Assembly: GCA_963817885.1 (NCBI GenBank)
Contig: CAWFQE010000006.1
Span: 124,001-188,000, forward strand
Origin: CAVOHU01 sp963817885
GTDB taxonomy: Bacteria > Acidobacteriota > Vicinamibacteria > Vicinamibacterales > JAKQTR01
Length of the DNA: 64,000 nt
Reading direction: 5' to 3'
The number at the start of each line of letters is the position of its first letter. Position 1 is the first letter of the stretch. The position numbers and the translations under genes were made by a program. The notes beneath the pieces were generated by a model, which was given only the letters and a program-made list of their open reading frames with translations, made no database searches and was not told where the DNA came from. Shown in pieces: positions 55,661-63,673 of this stretch.

Positions 55661-57256
55661 CTACCGGACCAGCGGCTTGTATCCGATCAGCTCGTTCCAC
55701 CACTGCGGGTACCCGACGGTCAGGCCGTCGACCGTGCCCAGGGCGTACTTCCCAAGCAGCGTGTCGCCCAGTTTCAGCCAGTCCTGCTGCCAGGCGACCG
55801 CATTGGCGGAACCGAACTGCGTCAGCAGGTTGATGGCCGCCTTCGGGTCTTTCGCGTAGGTCTGCGCCGCGAGATCCAGCACCTTTGGCGTCACGGCGTA
55901 GAGCATGGTCAGCCTGGGCTCGCGCGCGGCGCGGACGTGCTTGATGGCTTCGTTGTAGTGCAGTTCGGCCATCTGCTGCACGTAGATGTTGGTCCAGAAG
56001 CCCGACTCGCGATCGAACGCGCCGTAGCGATCGCCGCGCCCGAGAAACGCGGGGATCTCGTCCATGATGGGCCAGAGCGGCGTCAGGTAGGACGTGTCGG
56101 GCGCGCCGTATCCGAACCAGCTCGTGCCGCGAAGCGGCTCGGGCAGCGAGGCGTTCACCTGCCCGATGTGCAGGTAATAGGTCCGCTGAACGTTGATGCT
56201 GCGCTCGAAGGAGCCCTTCCCGCCCCTGTTGACATAGCGGATCGGATCGCCCCATGGGCCGGCGGCCGGTCCCTTGGTCATGTCGTAGGGCGTGCCCTCG
56301 TAGTAGTCCGCGGTGATCTTGCGAATGTCCTCCAGGGTCAGCGGCCGGTCCGGCTTGACCGAGAACTGGTAGCGCGCCTGGGTGGCGGCGAGCTTCAGCG
56401 ACGGCGCAATCAGATCGAACACGCGCCACTCTCTCCGGGAAGAGGTGACCGGGTCGTCGGGCGCGTAGATCTCGTGGACCACGAAGGGCTTGCCGGCCTT
56501 GGGATCGAACCAGCCCTGCTCGACCGCGAACGAGACGATCTTCGGCGCGGCCAGGACGTTGGCCTTGTCGGCCAGGTTGATCTCGCCGATGCGCGCGCGG
56601 TTGGCCGCCACGAACACGTGGTCCTCGGGAATGCGGACCGCGGCCCAGATGTCGCGGCCGTAGAACTCGGCCACCCACGTCTCGGTCCCGTCCGTGATGG
56701 TCATCGTCTCGCCGCCGCCGCCGGTCTCGGTGAGAAAGCTGAATTCCTCGACCAGCTTTCCCATCACCTGCACGGCTTCGCGCGCCGTCGCCGCGCGCTC
56801 GAGCGCGACATCCTGCGCGAGCCAGCAGTCGACCAGGCCGTCGCCCTTGGTCCACATCACGTCCTTCACCTGCTTGCCCCGATCGGTGGACGTGTCGATG
56901 CTGAAGGTGGACTCGGCGATGGCCACGCCTTTCTCGTTCATGAACGAGTAGCGCGACATGAAGTAGCGATAGGTGTGGCGGACCTGGGGCATGGTGCCGA
57001 GCACGTTGCCGCCCTCACGGGTGTGGGCGTTGGCGACGATCTTGCGGGTGGCCCCCTCCGGCCAGTCCTGGGCCGGGACGATGCGCAAGGGAAAGTCCGC
57101 CACGCTCGAATCGTCGTTGTGCGTGATGACCGTCGTTCCGTCGGCCATCGCGCGCCGGCCGACGCCGAGAATCGTGCACGCGTCGAGCGCCGGGCTCCAC
57201 TGCACGACGACCATCACGATCAACAGCCACGCGACGGGTCTGCAATACCTCTTCAT
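55661..57256 (-). CDS. Peptidase C69 family dipeptidase
   Basis: The 531-residue enzyme is an N-terminal nucleophile hydrolase of the PepD/C69 family. After a signal-like N-terminus (MKRYCRPVAWLLIVMVVVQW) comes ACTILGVGRRAMADGTTVITHNDD: Cys27 would become the N-terminal nucleophile after processing. Other blocks are YSFMNEKGVAIAEST, GDGLVDCWLAQDVALERAAT, and PGTAETWVAEF-like WVAEFYGRDIW. GAGGAG lies 6 bases before ATG 57256. It should cleave dipeptides, here apparently after export. It follows the M14 deacylase on the same strand, separated by a heptad repeat. Confidence 0.88.
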   Translation of the reverse strand: MKRYCRPVAWLLIVMVVVQWSPALDACTILGVGRRAMADGTTVITHNDDSSVADFPLRIVPAQDWPEGATRKIVANAHTREGGNVLGTMPQVRHTYRYFMSRYSFMNEKGVAIAESTFSIDTSTDRGKQVKDVMWTKGDGLVDCWLAQDVALERAATAREAVQVMGKLVEEFSFLTETGGGGETMTITDGTETWVAEFYGRDIWAAVRIPEDHVFVAANRARIGEINLADKANVLAAPKIVSFAVEQGWFDPKAGKPFVVHEIYAPDDPVTSSRREWRVFDLIAPSLKLAATQARYQFSVKPDRPLTLEDIRKITADYYEGTPYDMTKGPAAGPWGDPIRYVNRGGKGSFERSINVQRTYYLHIGQVNASLPEPLRGTSWFGYGAPDTSYLTPLWPIMDEIPAFLGRGDRYGAFDRESGFWTNIYVQQMAELHYNEAIKHVRAAREPRLTMLYAVTPKVLDLAAQTYAKDPKAAINLLTQFGSANAVAWQQDWLKLGDTLLGKYALGTVDGLTVGYPQWWNELIGYKPLVR

Positions 57257-57290
57257 GTGCCGCTCCTCGGTTGACCTGCCATCCATTCCA

Positions 57291-57420
57291 GGGGCGAGGG
57301 GCTTGGGGCTAGGCGCTAGTTCGATCTTGCCCGCCGGGTCTGGTGGCTCTCTTGGCTCTCGATGCAGTGCGATCCAGTCCGACCAGCGCCCAGCGCCTAG
57401 TCCCTAGCTCCCAGCCCCTA
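57291..57420. repeat. Second heptad-based inverted repeat, between M14 and C69 genes
   Basis: The left arm is GGGGCGA, GGGGCTT, GGGGCTA, GGCGCTA (57291-57318). The right arm (57381-57420) runs AGCGCCC, AGCGCCT, AGTCCCT, AGCTCCC, AGCCCCT, AG-like units. A spacer of about 60 bases separates them. The last CTA is the TAG stop of the M14 deacylase. Same 7-base design as the element at 18301-18362, with a shifted consensus. Confidence 0.75.
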
Positions 57421-58629
57421 GTTCCGAAACACCCTCTGTGAATCGGCCTTCGCGGGATCGTGCAGGAAGTGACCGATCCCGTATTTCATGACCTCGGCGT
57501 ATGTCGGCCAACTCGCGCCCACCTTCTTCGGCGGATAGAACTCGCCCATCTGCTTCATCACCTCGAGCGCCCCGCCCAGGTGCCGGGCGACGCGGTAATC
57601 CAGCGTCGCGCCGGTCTTGATGTCGTAGTCGGTGTACAGGAGGCCGCGCGTGGCCGCCGTCTGTTCGAACTCGTCGCGGCCGGTCAGCATCAGGTCCTCG
57701 GTCATCGGCCCGATGAACTTGTCGATGAACGGCTCGGGCGTTTCCATCAGCACGGCGAAGCTGTCGGTGAAATCGCCGATTTCGCGGTGCGTCAGGCCCC
57801 GCAACGATTTCGGCGAGGTCTCCGTCTTCATCGGGAACTGCTCGGCCGAGAGCATCATCGCGGCCATCATGCACAGCTCCTCGGCACGCTGGTGGCACAC
57901 GTAGGTCGAGACGACCGGGTAGCCAAGCGAGGCCTCGTGGAGGTCGATGGTCAGATCGATCTTCTCGCGGCGGATGAGCTCGCTGATCGCGAACGATGTC
58001 CGCTCCGTCAGGTTTCCATCCGGCCGCCCCGGAAACGTGCGGTTCAGGTTGCGGCTGTCCTGGTAGGCGAGGTTCTGCGTCGACGGATAGTGCACGAAGG
58101 TGAACGGGTCCGGCCACTGCTCGAGCGGGCTGGTCTCGCGGTCGCCGATCCGGTACCGCTTTTCGCCCCACGCGGTCTTGACGCGGAAGAACGGCGGGTA
58201 CGCGTTGCCCAGCATGCCCTGGGTCGCGGCGCTCACGTTGGCGCGGGGAATCACGAACACGCGCCCCCTGGTCACCTTGATGTTCTCCATGATCACGTAA
58301 GTCGCCACGGAGCCGGCCGGTTCGTAGGGGTGCTCGCCGCCGATCAGCAGGACGGATCCGCCAGGCGCGCCCGAATCGAAGACGTACACCGCGGTGTCCA
58401 TCAGGGTGCCCGCGATGCCGTCGAAATAGCCGCTGAGCATCACGTGCGCGGTCAGCGCTTCGGACACGACGACGGTCTCGCGATAGGCCCGCAGCTCCCG
58501 GATCTGCCGGGTCCCCACGACCATCATGACAACGGCGGCAGCCACCAGGATCAACCGCCTGATGACCAGCGCCCTCTGAGTGCTCCCGCGCGGCGCCTCG
58601 CCTGCCCGTTCCTCTCGGCTCGTGCTCAC
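57418..58629 (-). CDS. Membrane-anchored M14/aspartoacylase-type zinc deacylase
   Basis: The 403-residue protein has one N-terminal membrane helix (about 23-42, VIRRLILVAAAVVMMVVG) and an M14/succinylglutamate desuccinylase-like domain outside. Metal ligands are visible as GGEHPYEP (His100, Glu103) and DLTIDLHEAS (His231); NLNRTFPG (194-201) is the substrate-carboxylate block. It probably removes an acyl or amino-acid group from a small N-acyl or peptide substrate. GTG 58629 is preceded by GAGGTGACGAG; it starts nine bases after the 57-residue gene. Part of the five-gene cluster. Confidence 0.82.
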   Translation of the reverse strand: MSTSREERAGEAPRGSTQRALVIRRLILVAAAVVMMVVGTRQIRELRAYRETVVVSEALTAHVMLSGYFDGIAGTLMDTAVYVFDSGAPGGSVLLIGGEHPYEPAGSVATYVIMENIKVTRGRVFVIPRANVSAATQGMLGNAYPPFFRVKTAWGEKRYRIGDRETSPLEQWPDPFTFVHYPSTQNLAYQDSRNLNRTFPGRPDGNLTERTSFAISELIRREKIDLTIDLHEASLGYPVVSTYVCHQRAEELCMMAAMMLSAEQFPMKTETSPKSLRGLTHREIGDFTDSFAVLMETPEPFIDKFIGPMTEDLMLTGRDEFEQTAATRGLLYTDYDIKTGATLDYRVARHLGGALEVMKQMGEFYPPKKVGASWPTYAEVMKYGIGHFLHDPAKADSQRVFRN

Positions 58630-58638
58630 CTCGTCACC

Positions 58639-58812
58639 TCACTTGATGTGCAGCGCGCGCAGGATGAACGGGATGATCGCGTAGGCGTACACGATGTCGT
58701 AGGCGAGCCCGGGGCGGGTCTTCCGGCGGAACAGCCGCGTCAGGAGGAGCAGCGCGACCACGGCGGCCATGACGAAGTAGATCTGATGGATGACGTCCTG
58801 CACCAGAATCAT
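58639..58812 (-). CDS. Small 57-residue membrane protein in the permease operon
   Basis: The product begins MILVQDVIHQIYFVMAAVVA and has two hydrophobic segments: IYFVMAAVVALLLLTRLF and YDIVYAYAIIPFILRAL, with a basic RRKTRP turn between, so both ends probably lie on the same side. GAGGTGA precedes ATG 58812. It sits 70 bases after the permease and 9 before the M14 gene, so it is translated in the operon. I know no named family; a small permease subunit or hydrolase anchor is an inference. Confidence 0.7.
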   Translation of the reverse strand: MILVQDVIHQIYFVMAAVVALLLLTRLFRRKTRPGLAYDIVYAYAIIPFILRALHIK

Positions 58813-58882
58813 GAGTCACCTCTCGGGCGCTCGAGGCGGCTCCTGCCTCCAGCCGCCAGTCCCCCAAAGCACCGAGCCGTCC

Positions 58883-60184
58883 TCAGTACCTCACCAGGAA
58901 CCCCAGCTTGTTCGGGAGCATCAGCATCCCGAGCGACACAATCCCCATGACGAGCCACGGAACCGCCGTCGCCCGCAGAAACGACGTATAGCTGCCGCGA
59001 TAGCCCACCGTTTCGATGGCCGTGCGGCCGACGATGCGCGAGGGCGGCAGGCAGTCGCCGAGCGCGAACAGCATGCTGAACGCCGCGGCCACCACGGTGA
59101 CATTGGCGCCCACCGCGTTGAACACGAAGATGAGCGGCGTTCCCAGGATGACCGCGCTTCCGAAACCCAGGGACCCCTGGGCCAGCGGACACACCATGAG
59201 CGAGGTGGCATAGATGCCGATGATCGGCAGCGCCACGAAGCTGATGGCGATGAGGCCGCGCACCCCGGTGGCCGCCAGGATGTTCACCAGCACGCCGACG
59301 CTGATCATCGTGGCCACCAGCGGGAAGACCTGTTCGACCGTCTCGTTCACCACGACCACCCACCTGGCGAACGGCCGTCGCACCGGGTCGATGGCGACCG
59401 TCGAGAGCGCACACAGGACGAAGATGAGCGGGAAGCCCAGCGTGGGCAGCGCGAATGCCGCGTACTTGGCTGCCAGCGCGAGGCAGGCAAAGAGGGCCAG
59501 GGGAATCGTGGAACGCCACCACGACATGCCGGGCGGCAGCGGCGGCAACCCCGCGAGAATCGCCTCCTTGGACTGTGGCACCGCACCCCATCCCAGGTAG
59601 ATGACGGTGACGATCGAGACGAGCAGCACCGGCGCCAGCAGGACCAGGTCGAATCCGACATAGGGCATGTTCGCCCCGGCGGCCATCAGCATCGCCCAGA
59701 CGTTGATCGGCGGCGCTACCGCCGAAAGGATGCCCAGCATGAACACGAATGCCGCAACCCGCGCTTCCGACAGGCCCATCATCCGGAGGACGGCCGCGAC
59801 CAGCCCTCCGACCACCAGCACCGACACCACCCCGGCGCCCGTCAGTGCGCCCGGGATGAGCATCAGCAGCGCCAGCACCATCAGGAGGAGCCACTTGCGC
59901 CGGTGCAGCCGCACCACCAGCGCGCGGACCAGCGCGTTCATCGCGCCCACCTCGGAGTAGGCATTCATGAACACGCAGGCGGTGATGAAGATGAACGCGA
60001 GGTCGAGGAACGTGAACGTCCCTTCGACCAGCAGGTGCGCGGGGAAGCCGAGCCCGGCGACCAGCGCGCCAACGACGGCGGTGGCGACCATCGACAGTTC
60101 AGGCGATCGCAGGCGCCAGCTGCAGACCACGAAGGTCACCACCATGGCCGCCAGCGTGTAGGACGTCGTCGCGTACGTGCTCAC
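58883..60184 (-). CDS. DctM-like permease with 11-12 helices (TRAP large-subunit/ion transporter superfamily)
   Basis: The 433-residue integral membrane protein has hydrophobic helices throughout, from TLAAMVVTFVVCSW to LVMGIVSLGMLMLP. Motifs like PGALTGAGVVSVLVVGGLVAA (99-119) and ILSAVAPPINVWAMLMAAG (about 151-169), plus the repeated half (LAQGSLGFGSAVILGTPLIF), match the ion-transporter superfamily to which TRAP DctM belongs. GTG 60184 has AGGGAG 6 bases upstream. No DctP binding protein or DctQ gene is adjacent; a 57-residue protein takes the DctQ position. Substrate probably an amino acid, dipeptide or organic anion, inferred from the hydrolases. Confidence 0.7.
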   Translation of the reverse strand: MSTYATTSYTLAAMVVTFVVCSWRLRSPELSMVATAVVGALVAGLGFPAHLLVEGTFTFLDLAFIFITACVFMNAYSEVGAMNALVRALVVRLHRRKWLLLMVLALLMLIPGALTGAGVVSVLVVGGLVAAVLRMMGLSEARVAAFVFMLGILSAVAPPINVWAMLMAAGANMPYVGFDLVLLAPVLLVSIVTVIYLGWGAVPQSKEAILAGLPPLPPGMSWWRSTIPLALFACLALAAKYAAFALPTLGFPLIFVLCALSTVAIDPVRRPFARWVVVVNETVEQVFPLVATMISVGVLVNILAATGVRGLIAISFVALPIIGIYATSLMVCPLAQGSLGFGSAVILGTPLIFVFNAVGANVTVVAAAFSMLFALGDCLPPSRIVGRTAIETVGYRGSYTSFLRATAVPWLVMGIVSLGMLMLPNKLGFLVRY

Positions 60185-60269
60185 GTCGATCTCCCTGTCG
60201 CCCGCCCCAAGTGATCGTCACCCTCGGCGCCGGCGGTCCGGCCGGCCCGTCTCACCCTCCGCCGGCGCA

Positions 60270-60860
60270 TTACTTTCCGTACATCCCCTTCACGACGTCG
60301 CCGAAGTCCACCGCATCGTCGATGATCGTGAGCGGCGCGCCGGTCTTCTTCGCGATCGCGTCGAATCGCCCATCCTCGTTGCCGTCTTTCTTCACGACCA
60401 GGTAGTGTGCGAGCGGAGCGACCAGGTCGATGCAGCGTTCGTCGGCGCCCCCCGGCTTGCCGCGCCGCGCCTTGCCTTCGAGCAGCACTACGACCACCTG
60501 GATCTTGAGCGTCCGGGCTTCGGCCATCATCGCCGTGAGCCGCTCGATTTCCTGATCGATCGTGACGCCCGAAGCGCCGAGCCCCTTGGCCGTCGAACCA
60601 AGAACGACCATCAGCGTCTTGTACGGGCGTTTCCGCAGATCCGCCTCGCGCGGCTCCGCGTTGTAGTCGAAATCGGTCATGGCGCCCGAGCGCTGCACGA
60701 GCAGGCGCGCCATCTTGGCGCCTGGCCCCTGGCCCGCGTTGGTGATGAGCAACGGGGCCTGTCCCTTGACCGGCTTCGCGCCGGACACCGCCCCCTCGGT
60801 TCGAACGACGCCGGCGACGACCGCAACGAGCACCAGCAGCACCCAAGCGCTTCGCTTCAT
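60270..60860 (-). CDS. Secreted DUF6305-like protein
   Basis: The 196-residue protein has a signal peptide (MKRSAWVLLVLVAVVAGVV) and a compact alpha/beta domain: PLLITNAGQGPGAKMARLLVQR, KTLMVVLGSTAKGLGASG, TLKIQVVVVLLEGKARRG and DLVAPLAHYLVVKKDGNEDG. The opening ITNAGQ and the VVLGSTAKGLG block agree with what I recall of family DUF6305; this is from memory. It lies 45 bases after the PgsW-like gene and 85 before the permease. Role unknown; a periplasmic binding or accessory role is inferred from its place. Confidence 0.6.
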   Translation of the reverse strand: MKRSAWVLLVLVAVVAGVVRTEGAVSGAKPVKGQAPLLITNAGQGPGAKMARLLVQRSGAMTDFDYNAEPREADLRKRPYKTLMVVLGSTAKGLGASGVTIDQEIERLTAMMAEARTLKIQVVVVLLEGKARRGKPGGADERCIDLVAPLAHYLVVKKDGNEDGRFDAIAKKTGAPLTIIDDAVDFGDVVKGMYGK

Positions 60861-60905
60861 GTCACGTTCTCCCGATGGCGGGCGCGAGCCGGCCCGCGTG
60901 GCAAC

Positions 60906-61914
60906 TCAGTGGTGAACATAGGCGCCGCCATCGCCAATCGGCGGCAGCGGAACCGGGTCGAACGGCAGACCGTTGTCGCGTGCGAGCCCCCGGACGTTCA
61001 GCAGGTGCACAACGGGTATCCGCCGCGACAGAAATTCGAAGATCAGGCCGCGCGCCGGTCCCGCCGGCACACGCGGCGTGTTCATCACGAGACCGTTCGG
61101 CAGTTCCAGCGACTCGGGCGCGTCGCCGAAGTTGGCCGATGCCCCGCCGATGTTCACGAAGCAGCGGATCGGCCGCCCTCGCGCCGCCGACTCGTAGAAT
61201 CCGAAGCCTCCCGCTGATGCGCTCGGCGAGCGATGACCCTCCAACCGTGCGAACGCGGCTCCTGGCAGCTTCGGCCACGAGCGTCGTCCCCTCTTCGTCG
61301 AAGAGCACGCCGGCGCCGCGGTCCTCGTCTCCGCCGGCCGATACGGCTTCAAACCGGTACGGCATGATGCCTTCTGTGCGCAATCCCGCCAGCATGTCGG
61401 CAAAGGTGAAACCTGGCAGGTTGGCGCCGTACATCGACGCGCCGAACGAGTAGATGACGATGGGCTCGAGATCGAGCGTGCGCGAGGCGGACAGGGTCGC
61501 CAGCAGCAGTGCCGGAAACGACCCGCTGGCGCCCACGGCGACGACATCACCGGGTTTCAGGCCGGCCTCGTGGAAGTACTTCACGAGCAGGGCCGCAAAG
61601 GCAGGGTTGGCCGACGTGCGTTTGGCCTCGACCTCGCCGAGCGAGGTCGTGAGCGGCGTGAATTCATCGCCGATGATTCCGGTCTCGTTCGGATCGAGCG
61701 ACCGATCGATGGCGGGGCCTGTGGCCACTCTGAGTCGTTTGATGCAGTCGAGCGATCGCGCCATCAACCTCGCTGCGTCGAGTTGCTGTTCGATGAGCGG
61801 AGAGACCAGGGGCGGAGCGGCGGCGGCGTGCCGGGACGCCGGGACGTAAGCAGCGAGCAGCGCCGCGCACACGGCTCCGGCGCCCCACGAACGTACAGCA
61901 GAGTGGCTTGACAT
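60906..61914 (-). CDS. pgsW: PgsW-like poly-gamma-glutamate system protein (apparent +1 frameshift)
   Basis: About 335 residues in two frames. N-terminal: signal peptide or anchor, then IIGDEFTPLTTSLGEVEAKRTSANP, GDVVAVGASGSFPALLLATL and LEPIVIYSFGASMYGANLPGFTF. After a break at 61209-61213 (CCC for CC): GGFGFYESAARG, CFVNIGGASANFGD, and RRIPVVHLLNVRGLARDNGLPFDP to the stop at 60906. These blocks match the family annotated as poly-gamma-glutamate system protein (PgsW). Classical PgsB and PgsC are not in the window. It heads the cluster of permease, small protein and hydrolases. Confidence 0.72.
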
Positions 61915-62063
61915 GCAGCGGCGATGATCCGGGGGCCCTGGGTGGCGGGGAGGGCGTCAACCGCTGCCGTATATTACCGGGAATCGCATCCGGCAGGGAA
62001 ACCCCGCCCCGATTCCGGCGACAGGCGGTCCGTGTCGGCGCCCGTCGCGGTGCGGGCGGCGAA

Positions 62064-63515
62064 TCACCTGATGTCCTCAACGTTCGTGTATCTCAGGACC
62101 GTTCCGTCTTTTGCGAGGAAGAAGGTGAAATAGATGTCGCGATCGTCCCGCCTCACCCGGTAACGCCTGATCCGGGTCACGTCCGCGCCCACGCCGAAGT
62201 GATACGGCGTCGGCGGCTCCTCGGATAGGAAGACCAGCCCGGCCTGCGCAGGGACCAGGGTTCCCAGTCTCGTCCGGCCCTCGGCGCCGATCTGTTTTCG
62301 CACGTTGGCCGCGAGACGGGCCGGATCCCGGCCCGCCGCGATGTCGTGGATCATGTTCGCGAGCGCGATCGACGTCGCAGCGTCGTTGTCTGTCGACGGT
62401 TTCAACCCGGTCCACGCGGTGCCCGGCACGTACTCGTTGGCAATCCATCTGGCCATCGCATCGACGCCAAACGCCCCGTCGTCGAGGTTGCCTGTCATGA
62501 TGACGCCGAGGTCATCGTCGGGAAACCAGCAGACCACGGCCCCGAAACCCGCGATCGTCGTTCCCCAGTGAATCACGATCCGGTGCCGGTTGAACGCATC
62601 GAGGAACCACGCAAACCCGTGAGCGACCGTGGCCCCGCCGGCGAGCGGCGTGGGGGCGAGCATGGCCGCGACCGAGCCGGGCTTCACGAGGCGCCCCGAG
62701 AAGAACGCGGGCATCCAGCGAGCGAGATCGGTGACCGTGCTCATGATGCCGCCGTTCGGCGCGATCACCTGCGGCCGCAGCGGCTGGCCCCGGCGGAGCT
62801 TCGCGTCGACCATCGCGTAGCCGTCGGCGCGGTTCGGAACGATGTCGCCGTTCACCTTGAAGAGCGACGCGGTCATGCCGAGCGGCTTGAACACGCGGTC
62901 GGCCACAAACGACGTGAAGCGCTGGCCGGTCACCTTCTCGATGATCATGCCGAGAATGGGAAAGCCGGAATTGGTGTAGGACCATTGCGAGCCCGGCGCG
63001 AAATCGAGCGGATACTTCGCCACGAACGCCACGAACTCGGCCGGCGTGCGGTCAACCGTGTACGAGAAGCCTCCCGCCGCTTCCCAATCATGGAGTCCCG
63101 CGGTGTGCGTGAGCAGCTGGCGCACCGTGATGGCGGACCAGGCCTCCGGGAGATCGGGCATGTAATGGCGGGCGCGCTCGTCGAGGGCGATCTTCCCCTC
63201 TTCGACGAGCAGCATCACCGCTTCCGCCGTGAACTGCTTCGAGATGGACCCGATCTCATAGACCGTGCGCTCGCTGGCCGGCACGTCGAGTTCGAGGCTC
63301 GCGGTCCCGTAGCCTCCCGTGCGCACCACTCGCCCGGACTGGACAACGGCCAGCGATACGCCCGGAATGCTGCGAGCCTTCAGCTGGCGGGCGATGTAGT
63401 CGTCGATGCGGTCTGCGCGTGCGGCGCTCGCGCTCGCGGCGAGAAAGACGCCCGCGACGGCGATGCTGGGAAGCAGGCCCGGCGCGAGCCCTGCACGGAG
63501 TCGGCGGTGCATCAT
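62064..63515 (-). CDS. Serine hydrolase of the class C beta-lactamase / S12 family
   Basis: The 483-residue protein has a signal peptide (to about residue 35) and all three family motifs: SISK (Ser90, Lys93), YTN (Tyr180, Asn182) and HWG (316-318). VRQLLTHTAGLHDWE is the typical conserved block. The last 90 residues form a small beta domain. It likely acts on D-amino acid peptides or esters in the periplasm. It is upstream of the PgsW-like gene by 149 bases on the same strand, so it may belong to the cluster. Related in fold, not in detail, to the hydrolase at 45692. Confidence 0.87.
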   Translation of the reverse strand: MMHRRLRAGLAPGLLPSIAVAGVFLAASASAARADRIDDYIARQLKARSIPGVSLAVVQSGRVVRTGGYGTASLELDVPASERTVYEIGSISKQFTAEAVMLLVEEGKIALDERARHYMPDLPEAWSAITVRQLLTHTAGLHDWEAAGGFSYTVDRTPAEFVAFVAKYPLDFAPGSQWSYTNSGFPILGMIIEKVTGQRFTSFVADRVFKPLGMTASLFKVNGDIVPNRADGYAMVDAKLRRGQPLRPQVIAPNGGIMSTVTDLARWMPAFFSGRLVKPGSVAAMLAPTPLAGGATVAHGFAWFLDAFNRHRIVIHWGTTIAGFGAVVCWFPDDDLGVIMTGNLDDGAFGVDAMARWIANEYVPGTAWTGLKPSTDNDAATSIALANMIHDIAAGRDPARLAANVRKQIGAEGRTRLGTLVPAQAGLVFLSEEPPTPYHFGVGADVTRIRRYRVRRDDRDIYFTFFLAKDGTVLRYTNVEDIR

Positions 63516-63673
63516 GCTCGCCTTCCTTCCCGCTCATGGTGGCGGACGGCGGGTCGACGGGACTCTATCACCGAACGGCCGCCCATCCACACGCCGGCCC
63601 GAGGGCGGGCGGGTCAGCCTCCGGGTCCCGGCGTCCGCATGCGGGAAACGGCGAGCCGGGGTGACGCGTGTGA

